A stretch of DNA of 64,000 bases from assembly GCF_022829685.1 (NCBI RefSeq), contig NZ_JAKSYE010000118.1:1-64000 (forward strand), written 5' to 3'. Numbering within the stretch: position 1 is the first letter of the stretch; each line of letters begins with the position of its first letter. Position numbers and translations under genes: made by a program. The notes under the pieces were generated by a model. That model saw nothing but the letters and a program-made list of their open reading frames with translations. It searched no databases and was not told where the DNA came from. Shown piece after piece: positions 45,165 through 55,103 of the stretch. The stretch is from Methylobacterium sp. E-045. GTDB lineage: Bacteria; Pseudomonadota; Alphaproteobacteria; Rhizobiales; Beijerinckiaceae.

Positions 45165-47120
45165 CTAACGGCGATCTTCGCTGCGCCTCAAAATCGCGAC
45201 CTCTACATTAACGGCAGGAATGTTCATCAGCCGTCGCGGCAAGGATCCAGAGCGGCCCTCGGCTTTAGCCACGAGCTTTGTGTAAGGATCGCCGACGCGC
45301 AGCGCGAGCGCATCATAGGTTAGCCAGTCTGCCAGCGATCGAGACGCAGTCGCTACGGTCGCTCGGGCAAGCTGGGATCCAGAGCCTTGATGCTCTGACA
45401 GGTCAGCTACGAGCTGGGTTGGGATAACTGGTACGCCTCGCCCACCGAGCGGTGGGCCGTGGAAGAAGTAGACGCTTGCGTTGGTCTGCATCTGCAGCGA
45501 GCGACGCTGATCCACGTTAATTGCGAACGAACTGCTCCATGCGGGTTGAATGGCAGCGGTATGATCGCGGTAGAGTCGCTTCGCCTGCACAAGGGTGACG
45601 CGACGGCCCAAAGACTTACCGTCGAGAATTGGATCGACGATCAGGCAGAGATCGGCGGAGAAGCTCTTCGCGCCCCTGATACCCTTCTTACCTTCTTCCG
45701 CACGGTCGACGTTGCGATAACGCATATTTACCGAAACACGGCTGGGCGCCGAGGCGGCTCGAGCAAGCCCCTCTAGAGCTTGATCGAGATCAGCGAAGCG
45801 CATTGCTAGCGTCGTGAAGAGGGAAGACAGTAAGCGGTCCTCTCCTTCGTCGCCATGTGCCTCATACTCCCGTGCGACACGCGACTCGACCGATGATATG
45901 GTGCGCTCGATCAGTTGCTCCACTGCGCGGTCACCTAGCCATGTGAAGGCAGCCTCATCATTCGCCGCGACGTTGCACTCGATCGCGGCAAGACTTTGTA
46001 CCAAGCCGCCGATTGTGGGAAGCGCCGGGACGGTCAAAGGTTCACCCAATTTGGCGGCGCGCACGGCGCGCGCAGAAAAGCGGACAATTTGGATTGGGTG
46101 GGTCTCAAGTTCGATTAACCAGGGGCGATCACTGGCTTCCGCTACGGCAAAAGCAGCAAACTGCGCTAGATCGCTTGTTCGGTCATTGGCTAACCACAAC
46201 AAAGCCTCGATCACAGCCCGGCGAAGCGCATCGTCGCCAGCAATCGCGACGTGCAACCTATCTACATAAGCGGCACGGACCTCGGCGGGGCGCGAGAGGA
46301 GGCTTTGATCACCCCAGCCGGCGGATGGACCTACAAGCTGAAGAAGAATTGCCGCGACCTCACGGACTTTGCACAACGGCTCAATGGCATTTGCCAGCTC
46401 GAGACGCGCATCTATAGCGACTTGAGACTCTCGGGATCGATCGCCGGATCGCTCGAAAATAGCGGCGGGATGTGCATAGTCTGGCCGCGCTTGAAGTAGA
46501 GTTTGCAACGCAATCCACGGAGACCAGTTCATGCTCCGGCCGATTGCCGCGAAAAGCGCACCTTTGACCGACGCTGCGCTTCGTTCATCGCTAAGATGAC
46601 GCTCGTTTAGTGCGACAATAAGAAGACGCGCATCGCCCGTAGATATGTGTGAAACTTTTACAAGTATATCGTCTATTCTCGCGTAATTACGATGATCGGA
46701 AATTGCAGCGACCAATCTCGAAATCAGGATGGGATCCCGCAGCAGTTGCGGGAAGGCGGCGAAGATGAGCTCTGTATCATACGTGCTTACGGCTTTGTCG
46801 GCGAGAGATGTAACTAAATCAGCCCAGCGGCGCTCGACGTGGGCCACAACCTCCGTCGACAACGCGTCGATACTTGCACCACTGTGGCCAGAGCGGTTGA
46901 TAGCGCGCAGTAAAGCTATTGCGACCTCACCGTCGACATATTGATCAGTGCGGGGGTCGGAAAGGAGCGCAGCTACCAATTCTAGCTCGGCATGACTCAC
47001 TTGGCGATCACTGGTCGCAAGAAACCTGTGGCGCTTCAGGTGGGGTTTCCGATCGGGCAACAGGATGCCTATGACAGTCATCAGATTGTCGATTGGCGTT
47101 ATCGCAACGTTGTCAGGCAA
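45165..47120 (-). CDS. Helical-repeat protein with nuclease-like C-terminus, putative defence protein
   Basis: A 651-residue protein. Residues 1 to about 450 are helical and repetitive, resembling HEAT/ARM-type repeats (RLVAAISDHRNYARI, RRAVIEALLWLANDRT). Residues about 485-516 read FSADLCLIVD then RVTLVQAKRL, the D...(Q)xK pattern of PD-(D/E)xK nucleases. The remainder is mixed. No transmembrane or signal segment is seen. It is transcribed alone between the integrase remnant and the recombinase operon. The protein family is not recognised; a role in nucleic-acid cleavage is inference. Confidence 0.65.
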   Translation of the reverse strand: MPDNVAITPIDNLMTVIGILLPDRKPHLKRHRFLATSDRQVSHAELELVAALLSDPRTDQYVDGEVAIALLRAINRSGHSGASIDALSTEVVAHVERRWADLVTSLADKAVSTYDTELIFAAFPQLLRDPILISRLVAAISDHRNYARIDDILVKVSHISTGDARLLIVALNERHLSDERSAASVKGALFAAIGRSMNWSPWIALQTLLQARPDYAHPAAIFERSGDRSRESQVAIDARLELANAIEPLCKVREVAAILLQLVGPSAGWGDQSLLSRPAEVRAAYVDRLHVAIAGDDALRRAVIEALLWLANDRTSDLAQFAAFAVAEASDRPWLIELETHPIQIVRFSARAVRAAKLGEPLTVPALPTIGGLVQSLAAIECNVAANDEAAFTWLGDRAVEQLIERTISSVESRVAREYEAHGDEGEDRLLSSLFTTLAMRFADLDQALEGLARAASAPSRVSVNMRYRNVDRAEEGKKGIRGAKSFSADLCLIVDPILDGKSLGRRVTLVQAKRLYRDHTAAIQPAWSSSFAINVDQRRSLQMQTNASVYFFHGPPLGGRGVPVIPTQLVADLSEHQGSGSQLARATVATASRSLADWLTYDALALRVGDPYTKLVAKAEGRSGSLPRRLMNIPAVNVEVAILRRSEDRR

Positions 47121-47522
47121 CGGACATCTCCTAGTTCGCTATTAAACGTATGATTTAAGTGGACTATTGATGATCTGCCGAATATACGTACGGGTAATGC
47201 CAATTTTTGGGTAATAAATTTTAGAATTTGGTGGATTTATCCTGGCTGCATATACGTCTCAAGCTTAGGCTGCTCTCAGGCATCGGCGATTAAGTAGCGG
47301 ACGGGCGACTTTTGGCCAACCTAAGCTGTATACGCCTAAGCGTACCACCGGCAAGCGGATATCCGAAGGTTTTAGAGGGGTCGTTAGGTCAGATACGGAA
47401 TGTCCGCTTCCAGGCAGACGGCCAATTTCCGCTCATGGCGCATTGCTGCCGGAGCAATATGGCGACGTGCGTCCGTCTAATAGGACGGCTTAGAAAGTTG
47501 GGAAAGCAAAGCAAGCCCGCCT
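47121..47522. other. Intergenic gap
   Basis: About 400 bases, AT-richer near 47140-47240. It should hold the promoter of the 651-residue gene (minus strand). The forward frame starting near 47312 has no recognisable content. Confidence 0.45.
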
Positions 47523-49190
47523 TCATGCTCCGTTACTGCTATGGGCATCAGCGTATTCGCTCCAGATCGTTGATGCGTTCATGAGCGTGGAGATGCCAGA
47601 ACCCTCTGGTAGGGTTCCCTCGATTGCCGCCTGAATGACGGATGGTGCGAGGAAGGCGAGGTTGAGGGTCATGCGAACCGAGCGCTCGCTGCAGCTTTCT
47701 GCTATGGCGATTGCGTGGGTGTCCGCCACGCGGCCGGCGATAAGATCATCGAGCCAGGAGCGCGCCTTGGCGATCCCATCGACGAGACGGGCCCGGGTCT
47801 CGACCCGCATCGGCCGCGGTGGAGTCGCCTGCTCATCGCCCTCAACGCGGATGACCTCGCGCCGACGACGGCTCGGTCGGGCCGACCACGGCACACGAAG
47901 GGGGGGCGGCTCGATGGCTCCTGCTCCGTTTGTGATGTCGTCTTGGTCTGCCCCGTCCGGCTCGACGAAGCTGATGGCAAGATAGCTTGGGTGAACGACG
48001 ATCCGGCTGACGTGAGCGAGCAGGGGCATCTCTTCGGATGGTGAAGGTTGATCAGGGGAGGGTTGTGGAAGCGCCTCCCGCACCGCCTGCTCGATCTCGG
48101 GCGCCGACACCCGGGAGACCGAACCCGCCTCGCTGCGCTGCCCGGTCTCGAGCGCGCGTGAGACGTAGTAGCGGTAGTGGAGTGCCCCTTTCCTGGCCGA
48201 GCTCGGCGTCATCCGGTTGCCGCGGTCGTCGTAGAGCAGCCCCGTCAGCCACGAGCCGGTGTTGCCCCGGACGGAACCCTGCGCCTGCGCCTTCTCGCTC
48301 AGCGCCGCCTGGACCGCATCGAAAAGCTCGCGTGGGACGATGCCCTCGTGCTCTCCAGGATAGTGCCGGTCCTTGTGGATCACCTCGCCGATATAGACCC
48401 GGTTGCGCAGGAGATAGGCCAGCGGCCCCTTGGTGAAGGCAATTCCGCCACGGATCGTGCCGTCCCGGCGCGGGGATCGCTTGGTCAGGATACCCCGGTC
48501 CTGGAGATCGGCCGCCAGCCCGTTCAAGCAGCCGAGCGCGAGGTAGCGTTCGAAGATCGTTCGTACCTGGGCCGCCTCATCGGGGCAGGGGACCAGCTTT
48601 TTGTCGTGGACGCGGTAGCCCAGCGGCACCGGTCCGCCCATGCGCATGCCTTTGCGCTTCGAGGCCGCGATCTTGTCGCGAATGCGCTCGGCCGTAACCT
48701 CTCGCTCGAACTGGGCGAACGACAGCAGGACGTTGAGCGTCAGCCGCCCCATGCTGTTGGTGGTGTTGAAGGCTTGGGTCACCGAGACGAAGGAGACGCC
48801 GTGCGCGTCGAACAGCTCGACGAGCTTGGCAAAGTCCGAGAGGGCGCGAGTGAGCCGGTCGACCTTGTAGACCACCACCACATCGATGCGCCCCGCCTCG
48901 ACCTCGGCAAGCAGCCGCTGCAGGGCCGGACGCTCGAGGCTGCCACCCGAGACGCCGCCATCGTCGTAGGCTTCGGGTAGCAGGCGCCAGCCTTCATGGG
49001 CCTGGCTCTTGATGTAGGCCTCGGCGGCCTCACGCTGATTGTCGAGGGAGTTGAAGGCCTGCTCAAGCCCGTGCTCGGTGGATTTGCGGGTGTAGATTGC
49101 ACAGCGCAGGGACTTGGGGGCGTGGGTCTTGGAAGGTTGGGCCTTCGAAGGCGAGGTCTTGGGATGCGGCGGCTTGGAAATGGATGCCAT
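47523..49190 (-). CDS. Large serine recombinase
   Basis: A 555-residue site-specific recombinase. The resolvase catalytic domain starts CAIYTRKSTEHG, with the nucleophile serine at about residue 37, followed by GGSLERPALQRLLAEVEAGRIDVVVVYKVDRL in parts and SFAQFEREVTAERIRDKI. A recombinase domain (GPVPLGYR) and zinc-ribbon-like region follow. It overlaps DUF2924 (TAATG). This three-gene set is frequent on alphaproteobacterial mobile islands, where it likely drives excision or integration. Confidence 0.88.
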   Translation of the reverse strand: MASISKPPHPKTSPSKAQPSKTHAPKSLRCAIYTRKSTEHGLEQAFNSLDNQREAAEAYIKSQAHEGWRLLPEAYDDGGVSGGSLERPALQRLLAEVEAGRIDVVVVYKVDRLTRALSDFAKLVELFDAHGVSFVSVTQAFNTTNSMGRLTLNVLLSFAQFEREVTAERIRDKIAASKRKGMRMGGPVPLGYRVHDKKLVPCPDEAAQVRTIFERYLALGCLNGLAADLQDRGILTKRSPRRDGTIRGGIAFTKGPLAYLLRNRVYIGEVIHKDRHYPGEHEGIVPRELFDAVQAALSEKAQAQGSVRGNTGSWLTGLLYDDRGNRMTPSSARKGALHYRYYVSRALETGQRSEAGSVSRVSAPEIEQAVREALPQPSPDQPSPSEEMPLLAHVSRIVVHPSYLAISFVEPDGADQDDITNGAGAIEPPPLRVPWSARPSRRRREVIRVEGDEQATPPRPMRVETRARLVDGIAKARSWLDDLIAGRVADTHAIAIAESCSERSVRMTLNLAFLAPSVIQAAIEGTLPEGSGISTLMNASTIWSEYADAHSSNGA

Positions 49191-49738
49191 TACGCGATCC
49201 CTCCCAACGTCAGAGCTATCGATGCATCGCCAGCGCCGCTTGGTGCTCTGGAGGCTACCTTGTCCCGCAGCCCGAAGAAACGGGGACCGTTCCAGCGAGT
49301 GCCGGTAATCGCGCGGGCAACCTCCGATAGGCTGGCATAGGTCGTTTCCTTCCAGGCGAAGCCACCCGTCACCACGGTGACGGTGTGGACCTCGCCCCCG
49401 AACTCGCGCACCAGCAGTGTGCCGGGCCGAAGCCCGGGAGCCGGGATCGGCGGGACGATCGGAGGAGCCTTCGGCTTGGCCGCGCGTTCGGCGGCGGCGC
49501 GGCGGCGCAGCCTCTCCTTCGCAATCCGATCGAGCAGTCGGGCACTGTCGCGATCGAGGTCGCCCAGCACCTTGGCCTGGATGCGGTAGGCCAGGAGCCG
49601 CACCATCAGGGTGCGGGACAGATGCGGGGGAGGGGCCGTTCGCAGATGCTGACGCCAGCGGATACGCAGGTCGCCCAGATCGAGGGAGGCGAGCGCCTCG
49701 ATCTCACGCTTGAGCTCGGGGCTGATCACGGCGGCCAT
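49190..49738 (-). CDS. DUF2924 domain protein
   Basis: A 182-residue protein with the DUF2924 pattern: LRIRWRQHLRTAPPPHLSRTLM, LLAYRIQAKVLGDL, a basic linker, PGTLLVREFGGEVHTVTV, FAWKETTYASLSEVARAITGTRWNGPRFFGL in parts. ATG 49738 lies just after a GGAGG site and overlaps the previous stop (TGATG). The function is unknown, but it is regularly encoded beside serine recombinases and may be an accessory DNA-binding factor. That is inference from co-occurrence. Confidence 0.85.
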   Translation of the reverse strand: MAAVISPELKREIEALASLDLGDLRIRWRQHLRTAPPPHLSRTLMVRLLAYRIQAKVLGDLDRDSARLLDRIAKERLRRRAAAERAAKPKAPPIVPPIPAPGLRPGTLLVREFGGEVHTVTVVTGGFAWKETTYASLSEVARAITGTRWNGPRFFGLRDKVASRAPSGAGDASIALTLGGIA

Positions 49739-50268
49739 CACCGGGCCTCCGTCGTGGCATCGTTGGTCAGGCGATAGACGGTCCGACCCTCCGCATCGCA
49801 TCCCTTCGTGAGGATCATCCCTCGCTTGCGCAAGCCGGTGAGGGCGGCGCGCGTCGAATGGGCGAGCCAGCCGGTGGCAGCCATCAGGTCGCCGACCCTG
49901 GCGCCCTCGTCACGCTGCAGCATCGTGATGATCAGCGCCTGCTTCGTCCCGGATCGCGGCTTTGTCCCGGCGCTGTCCGGTCCGGCATCCGCAACCGGCA
50001 TCGAGGCGACGGAGCCGCCTACGTCGGGCCCGAAGCCAAGACTTTCCCGACCAGCGGTCGTGAGGCGCAGCCCGATCGGACCGCGCTGGTCTTGATGCCA
50101 GTGCCGCTCATCCCCGGTGACAACGACCTCGACCGCCAGCGCGGTCTGGCAAAGCTTGGCGGACAGCGCCTTGGCGGCTCTGGTGTTCAGCCCTACGGGC
50201 CGGGCGATGAGCTGATCGTGTGACTCGGCGGCTGTCTTCAGCAGCGCCTGGTGCGTCTCGTCGATCAT
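49738..50268 (-). CDS. DUF3489 domain protein
   Basis: A 176-residue protein from ATG 50268. The C-terminal part is a winged helix of the DUF3489 type (TKQALIITMLQRDEGARVGDLMAATGW, STRAALTGLRKRGM). The N-terminal half has no recognised family. It heads the operon with DUF2924 and the recombinase. A role as regulator or directionality factor is plausible but not shown. Confidence 0.82.
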   Translation of the reverse strand: MIDETHQALLKTAAESHDQLIARPVGLNTRAAKALSAKLCQTALAVEVVVTGDERHWHQDQRGPIGLRLTTAGRESLGFGPDVGGSVASMPVADAGPDSAGTKPRSGTKQALIITMLQRDEGARVGDLMAATGWLAHSTRAALTGLRKRGMILTKGCDAEGRTVYRLTNDATTEAR

Positions 50269-51086
50269 GAAGGTGAGCCTTGCGATGGTGAGGCAGCGGG
50301 TCTGCTGCCACCAGCGCAACCCCGCGGATCGCGAGGGATCGGCAGGGGGTCGAGGGCGCACCGCGTCGGCGGCCTTGCGAACACCGACAGTTCCGCTCCA
50401 TTCGCAGCGCAAGTCCAGTCCGAAATGACGGGGATCGCTCACACACCAGTGCACGGCCGCCGGCGAACCTATGCTCCGCTGGCCTGCGAACTGGTCTCCA
50501 GCACGGCGAGCCGAAATGCTGCGGAAGATGCATCGACGACCGGCGAGAAACCGGTCGAAATCGCCCAGAATCAGGCCCTCAGCACCGCCCCGGAGAAGGG
50601 ACCGCCAAACAGCAACTCTTCGCTAAGTTCTTGAGATTGCCCACGTCTCCCGCGAAATGCGAATTCCCGTCATTCGCGGGGAGTGAGTGGTGGGCCCGGC
50701 AGAAGTGAAATTACCCAGTGAAATCAAGGGCCATATCCGCAGGTGCGGGAATATAGGCCCGTATGATTTCACACGGTTATTTTCCGCCCATCCCGCACCG
50801 ACCAAGGGCGGACGAGGCGCAAAAGAAAGCCCGGCGCGGAGTGATCCAGCCGGGGTTCAGTCGCTTTGTTGAAGTACGGCATCGAATGATCGAAGCTTAA
50901 CCACCTTGCATATTTGTTGAGCATCCATGTCATCGACTCCTCACTCACTCAAATCTGCGTGATCGAGTTAACTTTAGGGATGCGTTAAGTTGTGTGAGGT
51001 CTATCTAGATCAAGATAGCGCGCAATCGAACCGTTTCAGGGCATAAATTTGCCCGACATTGAGTTTCGTGCGGCCTTCGCTCTATA
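50269..51086. other. Intergenic region with structured repeat
   Basis: No gene could be supported in these 818 bases. It includes the promoter of the DUF3489 operon, the inverted-repeat structure at 50718-50772 and the upstream region of the chemoreceptor gene. Frames crossing it have no recognisable protein features. Confidence 0.5.
50718..50772. repeat. Inverted repeat with inner hairpin
   Basis: GTGAAATCAAGGGCC (50718-50732) pairs with GGCCCGTATGATTTCAC (50756-50772). A small CCGCA/TGCGG hairpin (50737-50748) lies between. GTGAAAT also occurs directly at 50705. It could be a recombinase site or an operator; nothing in the sequence decides this. Confidence 0.4.
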
Positions 51087-52790
51087 ATGAGGAATATCGT
51101 CGTGCTGCTGCCCAATATTGCCATTCGAATCAAGCTGGTTGCTGCGTTCAGTTTGCTAACACTGCTTATGTTTGGGCTTGGTCTTTTCGGCCTACATTCA
51201 ACAACTTCAATACATGGGTTGCTGCTTGACGTCCAGACAAACTGGATGCCCAGCGTAAGAGCCGCAGGCGAAATTAATTCTTGGACAAGCCGTTACACTA
51301 CTAACGTTTTTCGGCATGTACTCAATACCGATGAAGCTGCCATGACAAGCATTGAAGCCGAGGGGGAAAAAAGAGCCAAAAAAATCTCGGAATTCACCAA
51401 GTCGTACGAGGCTTTGATTTCCTCTCCGGAAGAACGAGCACTTTTTGATGTTTTCAAGCGTGAGTGGCAAGATTTCACGAGGGAAGTTCAGCCGGTATTG
51501 ATTCTATCTCGTCGGAATGAGAATGATCAGGCTCGGTCTTTACTTGATCAAAAAGCTACGCCGCACCAGAAGGCAGCGTTCAATGCGATTGAGGAAATCA
51601 TCGCGGTTAACAACAAAGGCGCAGAGGCAGCTCAGCGGCAAGCATCCGACACCTACTCAGTGACGAGGACGCTTTCGCTTGCGTCCGTCTGCCTTGGCCT
51701 CATTCTGTCAGTGGCGCTCACCGTGTGGATCATTCGCGGAATTTCCGGTGGTATCTCTTCTGTCGTGCAGCCGATGCAGGCTTTGGCAGCAGGCGACCTT
51801 ACCATCTCTATTCCTCATCAAGGGGCAAAAACCGAAATCGGCATGATCGCGGATGCGGTTCAGGTTTTCAAAGACGGTTTGATCCGTATGCGGGTTCTCG
51901 AAGAGGAAACAGTTCTTGCCCGCGCCAGTGCGGAAGAGCAGCGTAAGAAGGGCATGCGGGACATGGCTGATGGCTTTGAGCGGGCCGTAAGTGGCATTGT
52001 CAGCACCGTCACGGCTGCTGCAACCGAACTGCAGGCCACCGCCCAAAGCATGGCCGGCACCGCAACCGAGACCGCCAATCAGTCGACCACCGTGGCCGCG
52101 GCTGCTGAAGAAGCGTCAACCAACGTCAACACAGTCGCCGCGGCCGCTGAAGAGCTAGGTTCGTCCGTCCAAGAGATCGGCCGGCAAGTTGATGGTTCGG
52201 CGAGCCTTGCGCAAGCGGCTGTCAACGAGGCTGACCAGACGGCCGCTCTCGTGCAGGAGCTGAGCGGCGCCGTAGCGAAGATCGGCGACGTCGTAACGAT
52301 GATATCGACCATTGCTTCGCAAACGAACCTGCTTGCTCTTAACGCTACCATCGAGGCGGCCCGGGCAGGAGAGGCGGGACGCGGCTTCGCCGTGGTCGCT
52401 GCTGAGGTGAAGGAACTGGCCAACCAGACCGGCCGAGCGACAGCTGAAATCTCTGCCCAAATCGGACGGATCCAGGGGTCGACGGGTGAAGCTGTATCGG
52501 CGATCGGCCGGATCACAGCGCGTATCCAGGAGATAAGCAGTGTAGCTACAATGATTGCTGCAGGCGTCGAGGAACAGGGCGCGGCAACTCAGGAGATTGT
52601 ACGCAACGTATCTCAAGCTGCCGTGGGTACGAGCGAGGTGACATCGAACATCTCTGGGGTTGCTCGGGCCGCTGAGGACACCGGCGCTGCCGCCAGTCAG
52701 GTGCTGGGTGCGGCTGATGAACTGTCCCGCCAGTCAGAGTGCCTTAATGTAGAAGTGGCGCGGTTCCTCCAAACTGTTCGCGCTGCATAA
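51087..52790 (+). CDS. Methyl-accepting chemotaxis protein
   Basis: A 567-residue chemoreceptor. One TM at residues about 16-38, a four-helix periplasmic domain to about 190, a second TM at about 195-216, a HAMP domain to about 270, and a cytoplasmic signalling domain with the conserved tip [20 protein letters not shown] and [15 protein letters not shown]. No C-terminal CheB/CheR tether is seen. The ligand is unknown. It is followed 74 bases later by the HD-GYP-type gene. Confidence 0.92.
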   Translation: MRNIVVLLPNIAIRIKLVAAFSLLTLLMFGLGLFGLHSTTSIHGLLLDVQTNWMPSVRAAGEINSWTSRYTTNVFRHVLNTDEAAMTSIEAEGEKRAKKISEFTKSYEALISSPEERALFDVFKREWQDFTREVQPVLILSRRNENDQARSLLDQKATPHQKAAFNAIEEIIAVNNKGAEAAQRQASDTYSVTRTLSLASVCLGLILSVALTVWIIRGISGGISSVVQPMQALAAGDLTISIPHQGAKTEIGMIADAVQVFKDGLIRMRVLEEETVLARASAEEQRKKGMRDMADGFERAVSGIVSTVTAAATELQATAQSMAGTATETANQSTTVAAAAEEASTNVNTVAAAAEELGSSVQEIGRQVDGSASLAQAAVNEADQTAALVQELSGAVAKIGDVVTMISTIASQTNLLALNATIEAARAGEAGRGFAVVAAEVKELANQTGRATAEISAQIGRIQGSTGEAVSAIGRITARIQEISSVATMIAAGVEEQGAATQEIVRNVSQAAVGTSEVTSNISGVARAAEDTGAAASQVLGAADELSRQSECLNVEVARFLQTVRAA

Positions 52791-52864
52791 GACGGGTTCG
52801 ATCCGAACCAGATGACGAAAATCACGGGAGCGAAAACGTAAACTGATACGATGAGAGATCGACT

Positions 52865-53935
52865 ATGAAAGAACTGATGCTTATCAGTGACGATTTTCGA
52901 CGCACAGAGCGATTACTCCACGATTTACGGCTATCACTCCCGACGACGATCTACGATCTCTATGACCACATTCCTCCAGCAAATCCCCCTGTCATCGTCC
53001 TTAGTGATATCAGGGAATTAACGTCCGATGCCGTCGCTCGGCTGAAGCATCTCCTTAGCCAAGCCGGCATCGGCAAGAAGCCGCATGTCTTCGTCGTTTA
53101 CAATGAAGGTCCGCGGACCCAAGCTTATGCCCAGATGCTTGGGGTAACCACGATGATTAACGCTGCGGCCTTCTCTACCCTGCCGCGAGTTATCGAACGC
53201 GTCGTGGTCGAGGCCGGGATGGTGCCTCTTTCAGTAAAGAAGCACGCCAGCCGGGCGCGGGAGTTTTTACGCGACACGATTATGGCTGGCGTGCTGACAC
53301 CAACCGAGGTTGCGAACGGAACGGAGATCGTTGCCACTGCCATTAGCACCCACGGGATCTACGATTGGATCCGCGTAGTGCGCGACTTCGATGATGGAAC
53401 GCACCAGCATATCCTGCTCGTTGCAGGTCTGGCAGCAGCCTTCGCCGGCACCCTTGGAATGTCGATAACCGACCGACACCGATTAGCTCAGGCGGCTCTC
53501 CTTCATGATGTCGGTAAGATCAAGATCCCTGTTGCCATCCTGAACAAGCCAGGTAGGCTTGACGCATCCGAGATGACGGTCATGCGAACGCACGCCATCG
53601 AGGGCTATCGCATGCTTATCGGGTTAGGGTTCGATGACGCCATGCTCGGCGTCGTCCGATCCCACCACGAGATGTTAGATGGATCTGGCTACCCCGATGG
53701 ATTGTCGGGGAACTCCATTCCTGACTTTGTCCGGTTGATTACGGTCTGCGACGTCTACGGCGCTTTGATAGAAGAGCGACCTTACAGAGAGCCGATGGCC
53801 GCGACGGAGGCGTACTCGATCCTGGTAGGCATGATGGGAAGGTTGGATGCCGATCTAGTGCATGCGTTCAGGCCCGTCGTGATAGCGTCGGCGATGCACG
53901 CCAATCGCTTTGGAAGCCCCGTGTCATCACATTGA
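52865..53935 (+). CDS. HD-GYP-type phosphodiesterase-like protein
   Basis: A 356-residue protein. The first 120 residues resemble a receiver-like alpha/beta domain (MKELMLISDDFRRTERLL; VIVLSDIREL) but lack a clear phospho-acceptor set. The second part has HD-domain metal ligands in QAALLHDVGKIKIP and the HHEMLDGSGYPDG motif, so it is HD-GYP-like and could hydrolyse cyclic di-GMP. It follows the chemoreceptor, suggesting motility or biofilm signalling. Activity is inferred. Confidence 0.82.
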   Translation: MKELMLISDDFRRTERLLHDLRLSLPTTIYDLYDHIPPANPPVIVLSDIRELTSDAVARLKHLLSQAGIGKKPHVFVVYNEGPRTQAYAQMLGVTTMINAAAFSTLPRVIERVVVEAGMVPLSVKKHASRAREFLRDTIMAGVLTPTEVANGTEIVATAISTHGIYDWIRVVRDFDDGTHQHILLVAGLAAAFAGTLGMSITDRHRLAQAALLHDVGKIKIPVAILNKPGRLDASEMTVMRTHAIEGYRMLIGLGFDDAMLGVVRSHHEMLDGSGYPDGLSGNSIPDFVRLITVCDVYGALIEERPYREPMAATEAYSILVGMMGRLDADLVHAFRPVVIASAMHANRFGSPVSSH

Positions 53936-54234
53936 CCGAACGCAGATATGACGGCGCTGACATTTCCGCGCTCTTTGATTCGGAAGGCCAGGATATCGCT
54001 GCTAACCCCATAGGAAGATCCGCCGCGGCGCAAGCCGGGCTGGGCCAAGTCGCCAGCTCAGGGAAGAGCTGCCCCTCGTAGAGGAACGCAAGGGCGGTAC
54101 ATGGGCTGTGCCGGGCTAGGTCATCAGAGCGGGCTGACCTCAACCTTGACCCGGATCACGGTCTCGTCCCCTGTCAGGGGCCAGCTTTTGGAGATGGCGA
54201 TCGGTTGATATGCAACATCCCGTGAACCGGGATC
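53936..54234. other. Intergenic gap after the HD-GYP-type gene
   Basis: No gene is supported here. Reverse frames give fragments without recognisable domains. It probably contains the terminator of the signalling genes, but no obvious hairpin was identified. Confidence 0.4.
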
Positions 54235-54471
54235 TTAAGCCATCCCGTCGGCATCGTTCATCGGATCGAACATGCAGGCGGCGAGCTCACCTCGCACTCG
54301 AAGCGCCTCGATCCGATGCGCTCTTACGATCAAGGTCACGGCATCCGCTTCAGGCCTGCCACCCTGCAAGCGCAGATCGGCTGCAACACCTGCCATAACG
54401 AAAGCAAGGTGTTCCAGTGCATCAATTTTGCCAGTCAGAATTTCTATGAGCTCGGCTCGTATCTGGTCCAT
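54235..54471 (-). CDS. Hypothetical 78-residue protein
   Basis: ATG 54471 is preceded by AGGAG at suitable distance. The sequence is a regular helical protein (MDQIRAELIEILTGKIDALEHLAFVMAGV in parts, then VTLIVRAHRIEALRVRGEL). I do not recognise it. Codon use looks normal. It is isolated. Confidence 0.55.
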   Translation of the reverse strand: MDQIRAELIEILTGKIDALEHLAFVMAGVAADLRLQGGRPEADAVTLIVRAHRIEALRVRGELAACMFDPMNDADGMA

Positions 54472-54736
54472 TTCGCAGCTCGCTCCTGAGCGGCAGGGGG
54501 CGCAGGTGGAAATGACGCCTCAAGCCATTGGGCCCATTGCGGGGCTGGATATTAAAAAGGCGAATAGGGAAAATCCCGCTGCGACCTAAGCCGAGCGCGC
54601 TAGTAGCTAATGCTCCTCAGAGGAAGCAGCCCCCATAGCAAGCGTCACATGGCAGGCATGTGGCATCGTGTATGCCCTTCTGCATCGCGTAAGCCAAGTC
54701 CGCGCTGGATCTGGAGGCGGTGCGTTTTAGAGGCGC

Positions 54737-54958
54737 CTAACGTGAGCCATCCGCCCAAGTGATGGACAAACCGGGTTCCTTCCGCTCCGGCGCATTCAGC
54801 GCGCCTGCAAGATCGTCGGCGTCTTTAAATGGTAGCCCAACCCGCCGGACACTTTTCACCAGCGCGGCCTCCAGCGTCTTCACGTTGTAGACCGTCCAGG
54901 TGTGCCACCCGTCCGCTTCGGGCAAAATGTCGTAAACGGGCGGCTCGTTGTCGTTCAT
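54737..54958 (-). CDS. Small conserved protein, copy 1 of cassette
   Basis: A 73-residue protein from ATG 54958 (MNDNEPPVYDILPEADGWHTW, then VYNVKTLEAALVKSVRRVGL). It is about 75-80% identical by eye to the product of 56912-57133, and both follow an RTX gene. A 34-base block just upstream is identical in both copies. The pattern suggests a soluble alpha/beta protein. No family is recognised; a link to RTX secretion or calcium binding is only positional. Confidence 0.7.
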   Translation of the reverse strand: MNDNEPPVYDILPEADGWHTWTVYNVKTLEAALVKSVRRVGLPFKDADDLAGALNAPERKEPGLSITWADGSR

Positions 54959-54980
54959 CGGGCGCAACCCCTGAATCGGC

Positions 54981-55014
54981 AGGCCAGCATAGCCACGTCG
55001 ATCCCAAACGAAAA
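54981..55014 (-). repeat. 34-base conserved block upstream of small gene, copy 1
   Basis: This stretch starts AGGCCAGCATAGCCACGTCG on the plus strand and is identical to 57156-57189, while the DNA on either side differs. It lies between a terminator-like hairpin and the small-protein start. It may be a promoter or leader element. The reverse strand could also encode a conserved peptide, but the identity at third-codon positions points to a DNA or RNA signal. Confidence 0.55.
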
Positions 55015-55043
55015 ACCCGCCCGGCTCAGGCCGCGGCGGGTTT
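55011..55043 (-). terminator. Terminator after RTX gene 1
   Basis: AAACCCGCC (55013-55021) pairs with GGCGGGTTT (55035-55043); on the minus strand the hairpin ends in a T run. It lies 60 bases after the RTX stop at 55104. Confidence 0.7.
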
Positions 55044-55103
55044 GGGCAGGGCCTACAGAGTCGCAAGCCAATGCGTACGGCGGTGGGCGCCGTACGATCC
55101 CGC

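Noticed and set aside
54737-55066. Longer version of the small cassette protein starting at 55066
   Set aside because: The extension would translate through the terminator hairpin and the identical 34-base block; MNDNEP is the better start.
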